A DNA stretch of 64,000 nt from Triticum aestivum (taxonomy: Eukaryota; Streptophyta; Magnoliopsida; Poales; Poaceae), in NCBI RefSeq assembly GCF_018294505.1, contig NC_057813.1:316327077-316391076 (forward strand), given 5' to 3'. Below, one piece after another: positions 23,139 through 33,408 of this stretch. How positions within the stretch are numbered: the stretch's first letter is position 1; each line of letters opens with the position of its first letter. Position numbers and translations under genes: made by a program. The notes under the pieces are model-generated. The model did not search any database, had not been told where the DNA came from, and saw nothing but the letters and a program-made list of their open reading frames with translations.

Positions 23139-24054
23139 TGATGATGACATCAATACCGTTGTTACACCCACAGCCCCTACTGTATACATACTGGACCAAT
23201 TACTAGAGCTCACGCACGCCAATTGAATTACCAGGTACTTTCGTTTCTTGGTAATGATTCTAATGTTCATGAGAATATGATGCTTCCTAAGTTGGATACA
23301 TTTGTTTTGCTTACAAATGAAGGGCCTGGCTTGGAGAGGGATGAACATTGGGCAAGAACAAGCATGGAGATGGTGGCATGCGCAAGGGAAACAAGAACAG
23401 AGTTTCAAGTGATGATTTCAGGACTTTTAAGCCACAGTAATGAGTGCATGAAGTCTTGGATGAAATATACAAGATGCCACTTCATAAATTTCGTCCAGAG
23501 GATATTATATATGTTGCGTCACCTTATTATTGGGCCAGGCCCATGTAATTTCGAAATACATAAATATAGGCCGTTTTTAGAGTCCGTATGTGTGGGGGAA
23601 TAAGAGATAGGGTTGGTTTCAGACCCCATCCCCAAGGGCTATGAAATCCCCCCCCCCTTCCTCCATATATACAACCCTTAGGGCGTCGTTCAGACTTTGG
23701 GTTTTGTTCAGCTTAAAAGTTCACCATAGCTGCAAATTCGCGTACTTCATTTGTGTTCAATGACCAGACCAAGACATCACAAAACCCCTCCTTCATTAAT
23801 AAATCTTTCCTCTTTTATTCGCAATATCCAGATTGCAATCTTAGTTTTTTGCTTGTTCTTCGTTTGCTTGCAGGAAATAGACCTTCGTGGTTAGGTTGAT
23901 CATGCTCCGGCGTGGTCAATAACCTCTCGGAGTTGGTTTAGCGATTGCTAAGGCGCGACGTCCTCGCACCTTCATAGTCGGATCGTCAAAGTCGACTTCC
24001 ACCAAAACGATAGCCACCATCTCATTGAAAGATGGGACACCTTTGCCTCTATCA
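23139..24054 (+). repeat. Element C 3' LTR
   Basis: 916 bp, TGATGATGACATC to CTCTATCA. Preceded by AAGAAGGGGAGGA, in frame with integrase. TATA box near 23664-23671. Confidence 0.92.
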
Positions 24055-24059
24055 CTACA
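24055..24059 (+). repeat. Presumed target-site duplication CTACA of C
   Basis: CTACA follows C's LTR and starts the F sequence. On the other strand it belongs to ATTTTGTAGGGATG, intact in D at about 11506-11525. The partner copy should lie upstream of the window. Confidence 0.6.
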
Positions 24060-26603
24060 AAATCATATAGTCTGGCTATGCTCCATCTTCATCACACAAA
24101 AAATTTCATCATGCACAACCCCGATAACAAGCGAAGCAACAGTTTCATACTTTTAGTGTTCTCAAACTTTTTCAACTTTCATGCAATACATGAGCATGAG
24201 CCATGGATATAGCACTAGAGATGGAATAGAATATGGTGGTTATGAAGAAGACAAAAAGGAAGGAGAAAGTCCCACATCAACTAGGCAAATTAATGGGCTA
24301 TGGAAATGCCCATCAATTGATATCGATGCAAGTGAGTAGGGATTGCCATGCAAATGCACTAGATCTATAAGTGTATCAAAGCTCAAAAAGAAAATAAGTG
24401 GGTGTGCATCCAACTTGCTTCCTCGTGAAGACCTAGGGCAATTTGAGGAAGCCCGTCATTGGAATATACAAGCCAAGTTCTACAATGAAACATTCCCACT
24501 AGTATATGAAAGTGATAAAATAGGAGACTCTCTGTCATGAAGAACATGGTGTTATTTCAAAGCAAAAGTGTGGAAAAGGATATTAACATTGTCCCTTTTC
24601 TCCTTTTCTCTCATTTTTTCTTTGGGCTTCTTTGGCCTCCTTTTTTTAAAAGTCCGGAGACTCATCCAAACTTGTGAGGGAATCATAGCTTCCATCATCC
24701 TTTCCTCACATGGTACAATGCTCTAATAATGAGGATCATCACACTTTTATTTACTTACAACTCAAGAATTACAACTCGATACTAGAACAAAGATATGACT
24801 CTATATGAATGCCTCTGGCGGTGTACCAGGATGTGCAATGATCTAGCGTAGCAACGGTATCAAAAATGAAAAACCATGAAAATACTAGCTATCTTACGAT
24901 CATGCAAAGCAATATAGAAAACGGTGGAAGTTGCATGGCAATGTATCTCGGAATGGCTATGGAAATGCCATACAATGTAGGTATGGTGGCTGTTTTAAGG
25001 AAGGATATATGGTGGTTTTAATGCACCGGTGAAACTTGCGCGGTACTAGAGAGGCTAGAAATGGTGGAAGGGTGAGAGTGTGTATAATCCATGGACTCAA
25101 CATTAGTCATAAAGAACTCACATACTTATTGCAAAATTTTATTAGCCATCAAAACAAAGTACTAATATGCATGCTACTAGGCGGATAGATTGGTAGGAAA
25201 AGACCATCACTCGTGCCCGACCGCCACTCATAAGGAAGGAAATCAAAAAATAAATCATGCTCTGACTTCATCACATAACGGCTCACCATACGTGCATGCT
25301 ATAGGAATCACAAACTTTAACACAAGTATTTCTACCAATCCACAATTACTCACTAGGATGACTCTAATATCACCATCTTTATATCTCAAAACAAATCCAA
25401 GGAATCAAACTTCTCATATAATTTGATGCTCTTTATATGAAAGTTTTTATTATACCCTCTTGGATGCCCTTCATATTAGGACTAAATTCATAACCTAAGC
25501 AAATTACCATGTTGTTTAAGACTCTCAAAATAATATAGGTGAAGTATGAGATTTCAAAAATTTCTATAAAATAAAACCACCGCCGTACTCTAAAAAGATA
25601 TAAGTGAAGCACTAGAGCGAACTGCCTAGCTCAAAAGATATAAGTGAAGCACATAGAGTATTCTAATAAATTCACGATTAAAGCATGTACATCTCGGAAG
25701 GTGTGTACAGAAAGGATGATTGTGGCAAACTAAAAAGCAAAGACTCATATCATACAATACACTCTAAGCAAAACACATATCATGTGGTGAATAAAAATAT
25801 ACCCACAAGTCAATTTATCAATGGATTGAAGACGAAAGAGGGGATGCCATCCGGGGCATCCCCACGCTTAGATGCTTTCCTGTCCTTGAATATTATATTG
25901 GGTGCCTTGGGCATCCCCAAGCTTAGGCTCTTGCCATTCCTTATTCCATAGTCCATCAAACCTTTACCCAAAACTTGAAAACTTCACAACACAAAACTCA
26001 ACAGAAAACTCGTAATATCCGTTAGTATAATAAAATAAATCACCACTTTAGGTACTATTGTGAACTCATTCTAAATTTATATTGGTGTTATATATACTGT
26101 ATTCCAACTTTTCCATGGTTCATCCCCTCGATACTACCCATAGATTCATCAAAATAAGCAAATAACACATAGAAAACAGAATCTGTCAAAAAACAGAACA
26201 GTCTGTAGTAATCTAGAAATTTCATATACTTCCGTAACTCCAAAAATTCTGGAAAATTAGGAAAATCTAGGAAATTTGTATATCAATCTTGTATAAAAAT
26301 TCAGATCAAAAGCACGTTTTTGTGATTTTTTAAATTTCTGGCAATGAGTGAAAAAGTTTCTGTTTTCAGCAAGATCAAATCAACTATCACCATGAACCAT
26401 CCCAAAGGTCTTACTTGGCTAAAACTCTAATTTAAACACCAAAACACAATTACTACAGAGGTAATAATTTGTATTTATTGAAAAACAGAAGCAAAAACAA
26501 TAACACAAAATAAAATTGGGTTGCCTCCCAACAAGCGCTATTGTTTAATGCCCCTAGCTAGGCATAAAACATAGATCTAGGTATTGTCATCTTTGGTATT
26601 AAA
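24055..26603 (-). other. Element F non-coding 3' region
   Basis: Reverse complement of the D region from about 8817 to 11515, with many substitutions and indels. It keeps the GGGAGGCAACCC box (near 26519-26530), the internal polypurine 13-mer at 25912-25924 and a diverged copy near 25855. It lacks the 48-bp array. No coding region of its own. Confidence 0.8.
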
Positions 26604-27032
26604 TCAATAAGTATCCCTCATAATAGATTCATATGACAACTTAATTTTTATTCTTGGAAAGTTTTTCATGCCCTTCCTTAACTTAAATTGAAATCTAATG
26701 TTTCCTTCTTTCATATCGATAATTGCACTAATTGTGCTAAGGAAAGGTCTACCAAGAATTATAGGACATGTAGGATTGCAATCTATATCAAGCACAATAA
26801 AATCTACGGGCACATCAATCCTATTTGCAACAATAAGAACATCATTAATCCATCTCATAGGTTTCTTAATAGTGGAATCCGCTAGATGCAAATTCTAAGA
26901 ACAATCATCAAATTTATGGAAATCGAGCACATCACATAAAGTTTTTGGAACAGTGGAAACACTAGAACCCAAATCACACAAAGCATTGCACTCATAATAT
27001 TTAATTTTAATCTTAATAGTAGGTTCCCACTC
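26604..27032 (-). pseudogene. Element F retropepsin region
   Basis: Minus strand from 27032: SEWEPTIKIKIKYYECNALC leads to the retropepsin motif LCDLGSSVSTVP (Ala to Ser relative to D), then a frame break near 26893 and the second half with IILGRPFL and a stop near 26604. E is inserted just upstream, splitting this from the gag at 31543-33171. The homologous uninterrupted stretch is D at about 8340-8816. Aspartic protease for gag maturation. Confidence 0.83.
27028..27032 (+). repeat. Target-site duplication CACTC, left of E
   Basis: CACTC precedes E. CAGTC (31543-31547) follows it, one mismatch. Joining the two sides restores F's coding sequence relative to D (GATGAGTGGGAACC). Confidence 0.8.
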
Positions 27033-27639
27033 TGATGAGGACATGACTACCTTGGATACGACCAAAAATATTGCATACATGCATATTTGTCAGGTGATTT
27101 CTAATGCAAACTATTCAATAGTCTATTTATGTTATCCAGAACAAAAATACTTTACACACTTTTGTGTTTTGTCTAATTGCAGGTGTATGGGACATTTATA
27201 CAATCCACATATGAAGATAAGGGAAAAGGAGATGTTTAGGTTGTGTTCAAAAAGTCCTCCCACGTCACTTTTGGGCCAAGAGAAGATAGAGTCCAAGTCT
27301 CTCACGTTCTGGATTCAGATTCGGACTGCACAGATATACCTGACTCAAAATGCCAACAACTTTTTCATACAGACTCCGAATTGGGTGATTCTTTTTTTGT
27401 TGGAAACTAGATTTCGTGATCTTTCCGTCCCAATTGGATTCACCTTCAAATTCGTCCGGAGCATTGAGTTACGGACGAAACAATCTGACATTGCAGCAGA
27501 ATCCGAGTCAAACTACAAGCCCAAAGGTGTTGCATCACCTCCACTTGGGCCCATGAGCCTTGTACGACCTAGGGTTAGTTTTAGGCTGCCTTGGGACGTC
27601 CTCCCACCTCCTTGGCCGCCACCCCTTGCTCCTATATAA
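27033..27639 (+). other. Open frame through U3 of E's 5' LTR
   Basis: A frame is open from the LTR start to TAA at 27637-27639, with an ATG at 27043 (MTTLDTTKNIAYMHIC; 198 codons). The stop lies inside the TATA box. The 3' LTR has the same frame (30576-31169, 197 codons), where it is in line with E's second ORF. The two LTRs differ by one 3-base indel here, which keeps the frame. It may be the C-terminal tail of the E protein, as in A-C and H/K, or chance. Confidence 0.45.
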
Positions 27640-27640
27640 G
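27631..27640 (+). promoter_or_regulatory. Probable TATA box of E's 5' LTR
   Basis: CCTATATAAG. The 3' LTR has it at 31161-31170. Close to a plant TATA consensus; role inferred. Confidence 0.65.
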
Positions 27641-28014
27641 TAGATCCATCTAGTAGCTTTTTCCTGGCGATTTGTTTAGTTAAAAGTTAGCCATTGCAAC
27701 TTCGTGTACTTCGTTTGTGTCCAACGACCAGACCAAGACCGCTTCCGGATCCCCACCATTATCAATACTTCATATATATTTGCGATATTCAGATTGCTTT
27801 ATCATATTCTTGCTCGTTCTTCGATTGCTTGCAGGAATAGACCTTCGTGGTCAGGCTGACCGTGCTTCCAGCATCGTCAGTAACCTCAGGAGATTGGTTT
27901 AGCGGTTGCTAAGGCGCAACATCGTGCACGTTTGTAGTCGGATCGTCAAAGTCGTCTCCACCAAATCGATAGTTATCATCTCATCAAAAGATCGGGAACC
28001 TCGCCTCTATCAAG

Positions 28015-28023
28015 TGGTATCAG
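28015..28023 (+). promoter_or_regulatory. Primer binding site, initiator tRNA-Met type (E)
   Basis: TGGTATCAG two bases after the LTR end, same spacing as in B. Confidence 0.87.
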
Positions 28024-28817
28024 TTTTCAGGTTGCTCGGTGAGAATTTCCAGTTTTCCTAGATTAGATTTATTTTCTTACCTATTGTCCAAGAAAAATCC
28101 ACAAAAAAGAGTTAGATCTATTCATCCTTTGTCCAAGCCAGTCTGAGCCTTTGCAATTTTCTTTTCATTGCTTGCATAGTTGAATTATCGGTTGCATCGT
28201 CGTGTCGAGTTGCTGGTCTTAGTGTCTAGGTCGTTTAGAGTTTCGAGTTCTGTTCACATTAGTCACGTCGCCGCTGCATCGTTATCCCTTCTGCTGTCCA
28301 CCACCCATCCATCAATTTCCTCCATGTGATACCCACTGTTCATTGTCATAATCAAAGTTGAGATCGTTCCCATCTTCGCTTGATCCAATCTACATCTTAT
28401 CTAGTTTGTTTTGGAAAGAGGGAGAGAGAAAAAAAAGATAGAGAAAAAAATGAGAGAAAAAAAAAGAAAGGAAAAGGAAAAAAAGTGTGAGAAAAAAAAG
28501 AGAGGAGAAAAAAAAACAAAATTCGGATCTATCTAGACTCAATCTCGTAGTTGAATTCGGATTGGAATCTGTTTTGTGCACTGTTCAGTAAAACAGGCAT
28601 AACTTCCTCATATGAAGTCTGTTTTGGCTCCGCGAGTACTCAAATGAAAGCTAGCGACGAGCCGCATCTAAATAGTTGCAGAAGCTAGTTCAGTATTTGG
28701 CACCTCAATATCAGCTTCTAAATAGGTCTACTGCTATTGTGGTCTTCACTTATATCTTGCTGTCTAGAGCTACTTCATATCCTTTATTGATGCTAGTTGT
28801 GCTACGACGTGACCTCA

Positions 28818-28920
28818 TTAGTGTTCTAGGCTCGCGTCTCTAGTTTGGTCTAGCCTAGGACCAGCACAGTACCGTCGTTGAGCGTTTATTCAACATTGCA
28901 TCTCTGAATTGATTATTGCT
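28818..28920 (+). promoter_or_regulatory. Conserved leader module with inverted repeat (E copy)
   Basis: Aligns without gaps to B 2023-2125. CTAGGCT (28826-28832) and AGCCTAG (28852-28858) form the same potential stem; the loop differs at three bases. Candidate packaging or dimer-linkage signal, by inference. Confidence 0.6.
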
Positions 28921-29169
28921 AATCTTTTGCTACCATATATAGCCAACCCAGCTCCACATATTTCTACACCGTGTACACGTACGTTCCCCTGGCAATCGCT
29001 TTACACAATCTTCGGAGTTATTTGACACCGCTGGTTGCCTGTCACCACCTGCCGCATGGTAAGAACTTGTAAGATATTGATATTTGCTTTACTGTGAGCA
29101 CTTTACAACCACATCCTAGTAGTTCATAGGAACATTATTCTCAAATTTTGGTTCTTGTTTCTACTAATC

Positions 29170-30060
29170 ATGACAGGTTCCAGAGATAGAAGTTCTTGGA
29201 TGACGGACACATCTTCACCATCACGAGAGTTGGGACAACACACACAAGCATATGGTCAGGTTATCTCTTTATCATCATATGAGGGTAGATTTAATCCTGC
29301 TATTTATCTAGCTTGGGAGCTTGAAGTAGAACAAGTTTTTAGTCACCATGATTTTTCTGAACTTGAGAGAGTACGAGCTACCATTAGAGCATTTACTGGT
29401 TTTGCTTCTGTTTGGTGGAGTGTACATTGTAAGAAAAACATTGATAACCAACCCACAACTTGGAAAGTTTTGAAAGCTGTAATGAGACAACAATTTTTTC
29501 CTCCTTACTATCGTCGTGAATTGCGTCGCAAATTGGAGCAATTAAAACAAGGAAGTAACACTGTTCATGCTTACTACCAAGAGTTCAAATCTTATATGCA
29601 TCATTGTGACATAGAAGAATCTGAGGATGATACAATGAATAGATTTTTTGGTGGTTTGAACCATGATATTCAGGCAAGATTTCAGTATATTCCTCGTTGC
29701 ATTACTGGTATGTATGTCCGTGCTTGTACCTTTGAGAGACAAATACAGGAGGATGCATTGGGTGACTACAACAACTACTATTCCAGTTCATGCTCACCAC
29801 CGCCGGTTGGTTACTCCACTATTGCACCTACTAGAGCAGCCCCACCTCGGATTGTGAGCGCGATATCATCTCAAGAGTATGGTACATTGTCAACGTCCGT
29901 ACCTACATCAGCTACATCTCTGCGAGGTAACAGTAAAGGTCTTGATGATATAACTTCACATGAGAATGAAGCATGCCTAGTTAACTTGAATGCATCATGT
30001 GTTGAGTTACCTGTTGATTTGAGCACACCACCTATTTTAGAGACTCTTTTTCTGTCATGA
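29170..30060 (+). CDS. Element E gag (capsid-like) protein
   Basis: ATG at 29170 (MTGSRDRSS) lines up with B's gag start. The 296-codon frame holds a retrotransposon gag domain at residues about 30-190: YEGRFNPAIYLAWELEVEQVF, FASVWWS, PPYYRRELRRKLEQLKQG, YYQEFKSYM, FFGGLNHDIQARF. A Ser/Thr/Pro-rich tail follows. There is no zinc knuckle and no protease. The TGA at 30058-30060 overlaps the ATG of the next ORF (ATGA). A single base lost from a T run just before it would explain the stop, and an ancestral fusion with the next ORF is likely. Gag would form the virus-like particle. The frame is otherwise intact, the best preserved gag in the window. Confidence 0.85.
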   Translation: MTGSRDRSSWMTDTSSPSRELGQHTQAYGQVISLSSYEGRFNPAIYLAWELEVEQVFSHHDFSELERVRATIRAFTGFASVWWSVHCKKNIDNQPTTWKVLKAVMRQQFFPPYYRRELRRKLEQLKQGSNTVHAYYQEFKSYMHHCDIEESEDDTMNRFFGGLNHDIQARFQYIPRCITGMYVRACTFERQIQEDALGDYNNYYSSSCSPPPVGYSTIAPTRAAPPRIVSAISSQEYGTLSTSVPTSATSLRGNSKGLDDITSHENEACLVNLNASCVELPVDLSTPPILETLFLS

Positions 30061-30527
30061 ATGCGTCATGTGATCAAACAACTGAAATATCAACAATTTT
30101 GAGTGCACCCATTGAATTAACTATTGATGCAAAAGAACCAATGTTTAATCATTTTGATATGACCTCTAATCTTGATGATGATTCTGTGTCCAATGACTTA
30201 TTGCATGTTTGCTTATTTAAGCATGTTGTAGCATGTAAATTTGATGCAAGTAAGGTTTATTCATCGAAGTTAGGATGGTTTAATGATGAACATTGCCAAT
30301 CTTTTGAAGTGAATAAGAGCTTCACTTATATGTGCAAACTGAGTTGCAATATTTTCATGCCTTCTACTTCTTGTGATAATTTTTTGGCTTTAGATTTTAT
30401 GAACAATGAAAGTTACTCATGTATACATGTGACATATGTGCAAAAATCAAGGGAAGTTAAAATGGATGACATATACATATACAACATGTACACCTTGTCT
30501 CTTTTTTTAGCCACATTTCAGATTTAG
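30057..30527 (+). CDS. Element E second ORF, unknown function
   Basis: 156 codons from ATG 30057 (MNASCDQTTEIS) to TAG 30525-30527. I do not recognise the domain. It is Cys-rich (KLGWFNDEH, MCKLSCNIF, STSCDN), mostly acidic at the N-terminus, and ends with a Tyr-rich hydrophobic stretch (IYIYNMYTLSLFLA). It occupies the place of pol. Beyond the TAG the frame stays open (CRGRLCFQKGEDDEDM), resembling the end of integrase in A-C at the polypurine tract, and enters U3. It may be a diverged remnant between gag and the tail, or a captured segment. No signal peptide is evident. Confidence 0.55.
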   Translation: MNASCDQTTEISTILSAPIELTIDAKEPMFNHFDMTSNLDDDSVSNDLLHVCLFKHVVACKFDASKVYSSKLGWFNDEHCQSFEVNKSFTYMCKLSCNIFMPSTSCDNFLALDFMNNESYSCIHVTYVQKSREVKMDDIYIYNMYTLSLFLATFQI

Positions 30528-30565
30528 CAATGCCGAGGACGGCTTTGTTTTCAAAAAGGGGAGGA

Positions 30566-31542
30566 TGATGAGGACATGACTACCTTGGATACGACCAAAA
30601 ATATTGCATACATGCATATTTGTGAGGTGATTTCTAATGCAAACTATTCAATAGTCTATTTATGTTATCCAGAACAAAAATACTTCACACACTTTTGTGT
30701 TTTGTCTAATTGCAGGTGTATGGGACATTTGTACAATCCACATATGAAGATAAGGGAAAAGGAGATGTTTAGGTTGTGTTCAAAAAGTCCTCTCACGTCA
30801 CTTTTGGGCCAAGAGAAGATAGAGTCCAAGTCTCTCAAGTTCTGGATTCAGATTCGGACTGCACAGACATACCTGACTCAAAACGCCAACAACTTTTTCA
30901 TACGGACTCCGAATTGGGTGATTTTTTTGTTGGAAACTAGATTTCATGCTCTTTTCGTCCCAATTGGATTCACCTTCAAATTCGTCCGGAGCGTTGAGTT
31001 ACGGACGAAACAATCTGACATTGCAGCAGAATCCGAGTCAAACTACAAGCCCAAAGGTGTTGCATCACCTCCACTTGGGCCCATGAGCCTTGTACGACCT
31101 AGGGCTAGTTTTAGGCTGCCTTGGTACGTCCTCCCACCTCCTTGGCCGCCACCCCTTGCTCCTATATAAGTAGATTCATCTAGTAGCTTTTTCCTGGGGA
31201 TTTGTTTAGTTAAAAGTTAGCCATTGCAACTTCGTGTACTTCGTTTGTGTCCAACGACCAGACCAAGACCGCTTCCGGATCCCCACCATTATCAATACTT
31301 CATATATATTTGCGATATTCAGATTGCTTTATCATATTCTTGCTCATTCTTTGATTGCTTGCAGGAATAGACCTTCGTGGTCAGGCTGACCGTGCTTCCA
31401 GCATCGTCAGTAACCTCAGGAGATTGGTTTAGCGGTTGCTAAGGCACAACGTCGTGCACGTTTGTAGTCGGATCGTCAAAGTCGTCTCCACCAAATCGAT
31501 AGTTATCATCTCATCGAAAGATCGGGACCCTCGCCTCTATCA
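30566..31542 (+). repeat. Element E 3' LTR
   Basis: 977 bp, preceded by the polypurine tract AAAAAGGGGAGGA (30553-30565). TATA box at 31161-31170. Followed by CAGTC and then F. Confidence 0.93.
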
Positions 31543-33171
31543 CAGTCATCATAAATCTTTATAGGGATAAAAACTTCCAATTCAAGTTTTTCTTCAAACG
31601 GTTTCATCATAGCATCAACGATATATTTAGTAAAAGCTTTATTTTGATTATAAGCATGAGGTAAATTTAACGTAGAATGCAACAAGGAAATACAATCTAT
31701 AAAAGAAAAAAAATCATAATTAAATTCCTTGAAATCCAAAAGAGTGGGTTCGTCGCTACTTAAAGTTTTGACCTCTCTAATCCCACTTTTGTCAATTTTC
31801 CATTAAGATCTTCAGCCTCCAAATTATTGGGACGCCTTCTAGCTAAAGTTGACTCATCTCCATTCCCTTCTTTATAATGATTTATATTAGAAAACAAAGA
31901 TACAATATGATTCATGCCAATCACTTTAAGATCTTCATCATTATTTTCACAAAAACTAGAAGAACATGCTTTTACAAACCAATCTCTCTTAGCACGCATC
32001 CTAGCGGTTCTTTCTCTACTTTCATTAATATAAACATGGATAGCTTTTAGAGATTCATTAATACCAATCTTGGGTGAAATAGATCCAATCTTAAAAGAAT
32101 TAATCTGATGAGAAATTCTATCAACATTCCTAACAAATCATCAATCTTAAGAAATTTCTCTTCAACCATGGCATTGAAAATCTTTTGAGAATTAATGAAA
32201 TATTTAATATTGTTCTCAAGATCAGTGGGTATTTTATTACAATTTCCATAAGATTTGTTATAGGAATGACCATTATTATTACAGGAATTACTAGGAAACG
32301 GACTAGGGTTTAAATCACCTCTATATGCATTATTACCAAAATTGTTCCTACCAACAAAATTCACATCCATAGATTCATTTTCTCAATCAAAGTGGACAAA
32401 GTAATATCATTAGGATCAATAGGAGCACTCTTACTAGCAATCAATTTCATAAGTTCATCATCTTCCCACTCAAAGTATTAATTTCTTCAATTACATGCAC
32501 TTTTTCACTAGTAGAAGATCTTTCGGTATGCCATTGAGACTAATTTGCCATAATATTATCTAGGAGTTTAGTAGCTTATCCTAATGTAATTTCCATAAAA
32601 GTACCTCCCGCGGCTGAATCTAAAAGATTTCTAGATGCAAACTTCAATCTGGCATAAAAAATTTGTATGATCATCCATAAAATTAAACCATGAGTAGGGC
32701 AATTTCTTATCATCAATTTCGTCCTCTCCCAAGATTGTGCAACATGTTCGTGATCAAGTTGCTTAAAATTCATTATAACATTCCTAAGGGAGATGATCTT
32801 AGTGGAAGGAAAATACTTGGAAATAAAAGCATCTTTTACGCTTATTCCATGAATCAATACTATTTTTAGCCAAAGATGAAAACCAAGTTTTAGCACGATC
32901 TCGTAGTGAGAACGGAAATAGCTTCAATTTAACAACATAATTATCCACATATTTTTTTCTTTTGCATATCACACAACTCAACGAAAGTATTTAGATGGGA
33001 TGCGGTGTCTTCATTAGGACTACCGGAAAATTGTTCTTTCATAACAAGATTCTACAAAGTGGCATTAATTTCATAAGATTTCGCACTAGTGGCAGGAACA
33101 ATCAGAATACTAATAAAATCATTATTATTAGTGTTGGAAGAATCACACAACTTGGTGTTTTCTTGAGACAT
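31543..33171 (-). pseudogene. Element F gag, broken
   Basis: Minus strand ATG at 33171 (MSQENTKLCDSS). An early TAG lies at 33052-33054. The capsid-like domain follows: FVELCDMQKKKYVDNYVVKLKLFPFSLRDRAKTWFSSL, then in another frame SWERTKLMIRNCPTHG and FYARLKFASRNLLDSAAGG. This is the Athila-type gag also seen in I and J (FPLSLKGDAMTW, NFYARLSLDNRNLLDTS). Downstream come an Asn-rich stretch (near 32270-32370), a helical segment and the pre-protease acidic region, which runs into E at 31543. At least three frameshifts. D has lost the capsid part. Confidence 0.83.
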
Positions 33172-33379
33172 CGTAACCAAGCAAGCAATCTAGCACACAA
33201 ACAAAGAAAGCAAACGAAAAGATGAACGAAAGAAGGGCGAATAAGAAGGCAAATATTTTTTATGTTTTTTTGAAACATTTTAGAAGTGGGGGAAAGGAAA
33301 ATGAGAGGCAAATGGCAAATATTGTAAGTGCAAGAGATGAGAGTTTATGATAGGTACTTGGTAGGCCTGATGTAGAACC

Positions 33380-33397
33380 TCACCGGCAACGGCGCCA
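33380..33397 (-). promoter_or_regulatory. Primer binding site, tRNA-Asp type (F)
   Basis: On the minus strand TGGCGCCGTTGCCGGTGA, one base different from D's site, 11 bases from the LTR end. Confidence 0.84.
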
Positions 33398-33408
33398 GAA
33401 ATTCTTCC

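Larger units (their letters stand above)
20640..24054 (+). mobile_element. Element C: truncated CRM-like retrotransposon
   Basis: C is the family member into whose 5' LTR A inserted. Visible are the rest of that LTR (20640-21105), a junction straight into RT (21106), RNase H, integrase and a 3' LTR (23139-24054). Primer site, leader, gag, protease and most of RT are deleted. The LTR fragment shares diagnostic bases with C's 3' LTR that A's LTR lacks, for example AATACATAA where A has AATACTTGA and GTCCTCGCAC with an extra base. C sits in F, which resumes at 24055. Confidence 0.86.
27033..28012 (+). repeat. Element E 5' LTR
   Basis: TGATGAGGACATGACTACC to CGCCTCTATCA, 980 bp. TATA box CCTATATAAG at 27631-27640. 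From about 27690 the sequence (AACTTCGTGTACTTCGTTTG, TTGGTTTAGCGGTTGCTAAG) is clearly related to the LTRs of A, B and C; the 650 bp before it is not. Confidence 0.93.
28013..29169 (+). other. Element E untranslated leader
   Basis: 1.16 kb between LTR and gag, related in blocks to B's leader: the primer site (28015-28023), a block at about 28160-28265 (like B 1370-1452), an A-rich purine tract (about 28418-28520) and the 103-bp module (28818-28920). No gene. Confidence 0.8.
27033..31542 (+). mobile_element. Element E: TR-GAG type non-autonomous retrotransposon
   Basis: 4510 bp with two LTRs (980 and 977 bp), a Met primer site, a 1.16 kb leader, a gag ORF, a second ORF of unknown function and a polypurine tract. 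There is no protease, RT or integrase. Gag, leader and the R-U5 part of the LTR are related to A, B and C; the U3 is not. By eye I count some 20-25 substitutions between the LTRs, about 2.4 percent, so it is a fairly young insertion. The CRM-like helper is inferred. Confidence 0.92.

Noticed and set aside
31543..31547. Treating E as lacking a target-site duplication
   Set aside because: CAGTC differs from CACTC by one base, and joining the flanks restores F's coding order relative to D, so a later substitution is the simpler reading.
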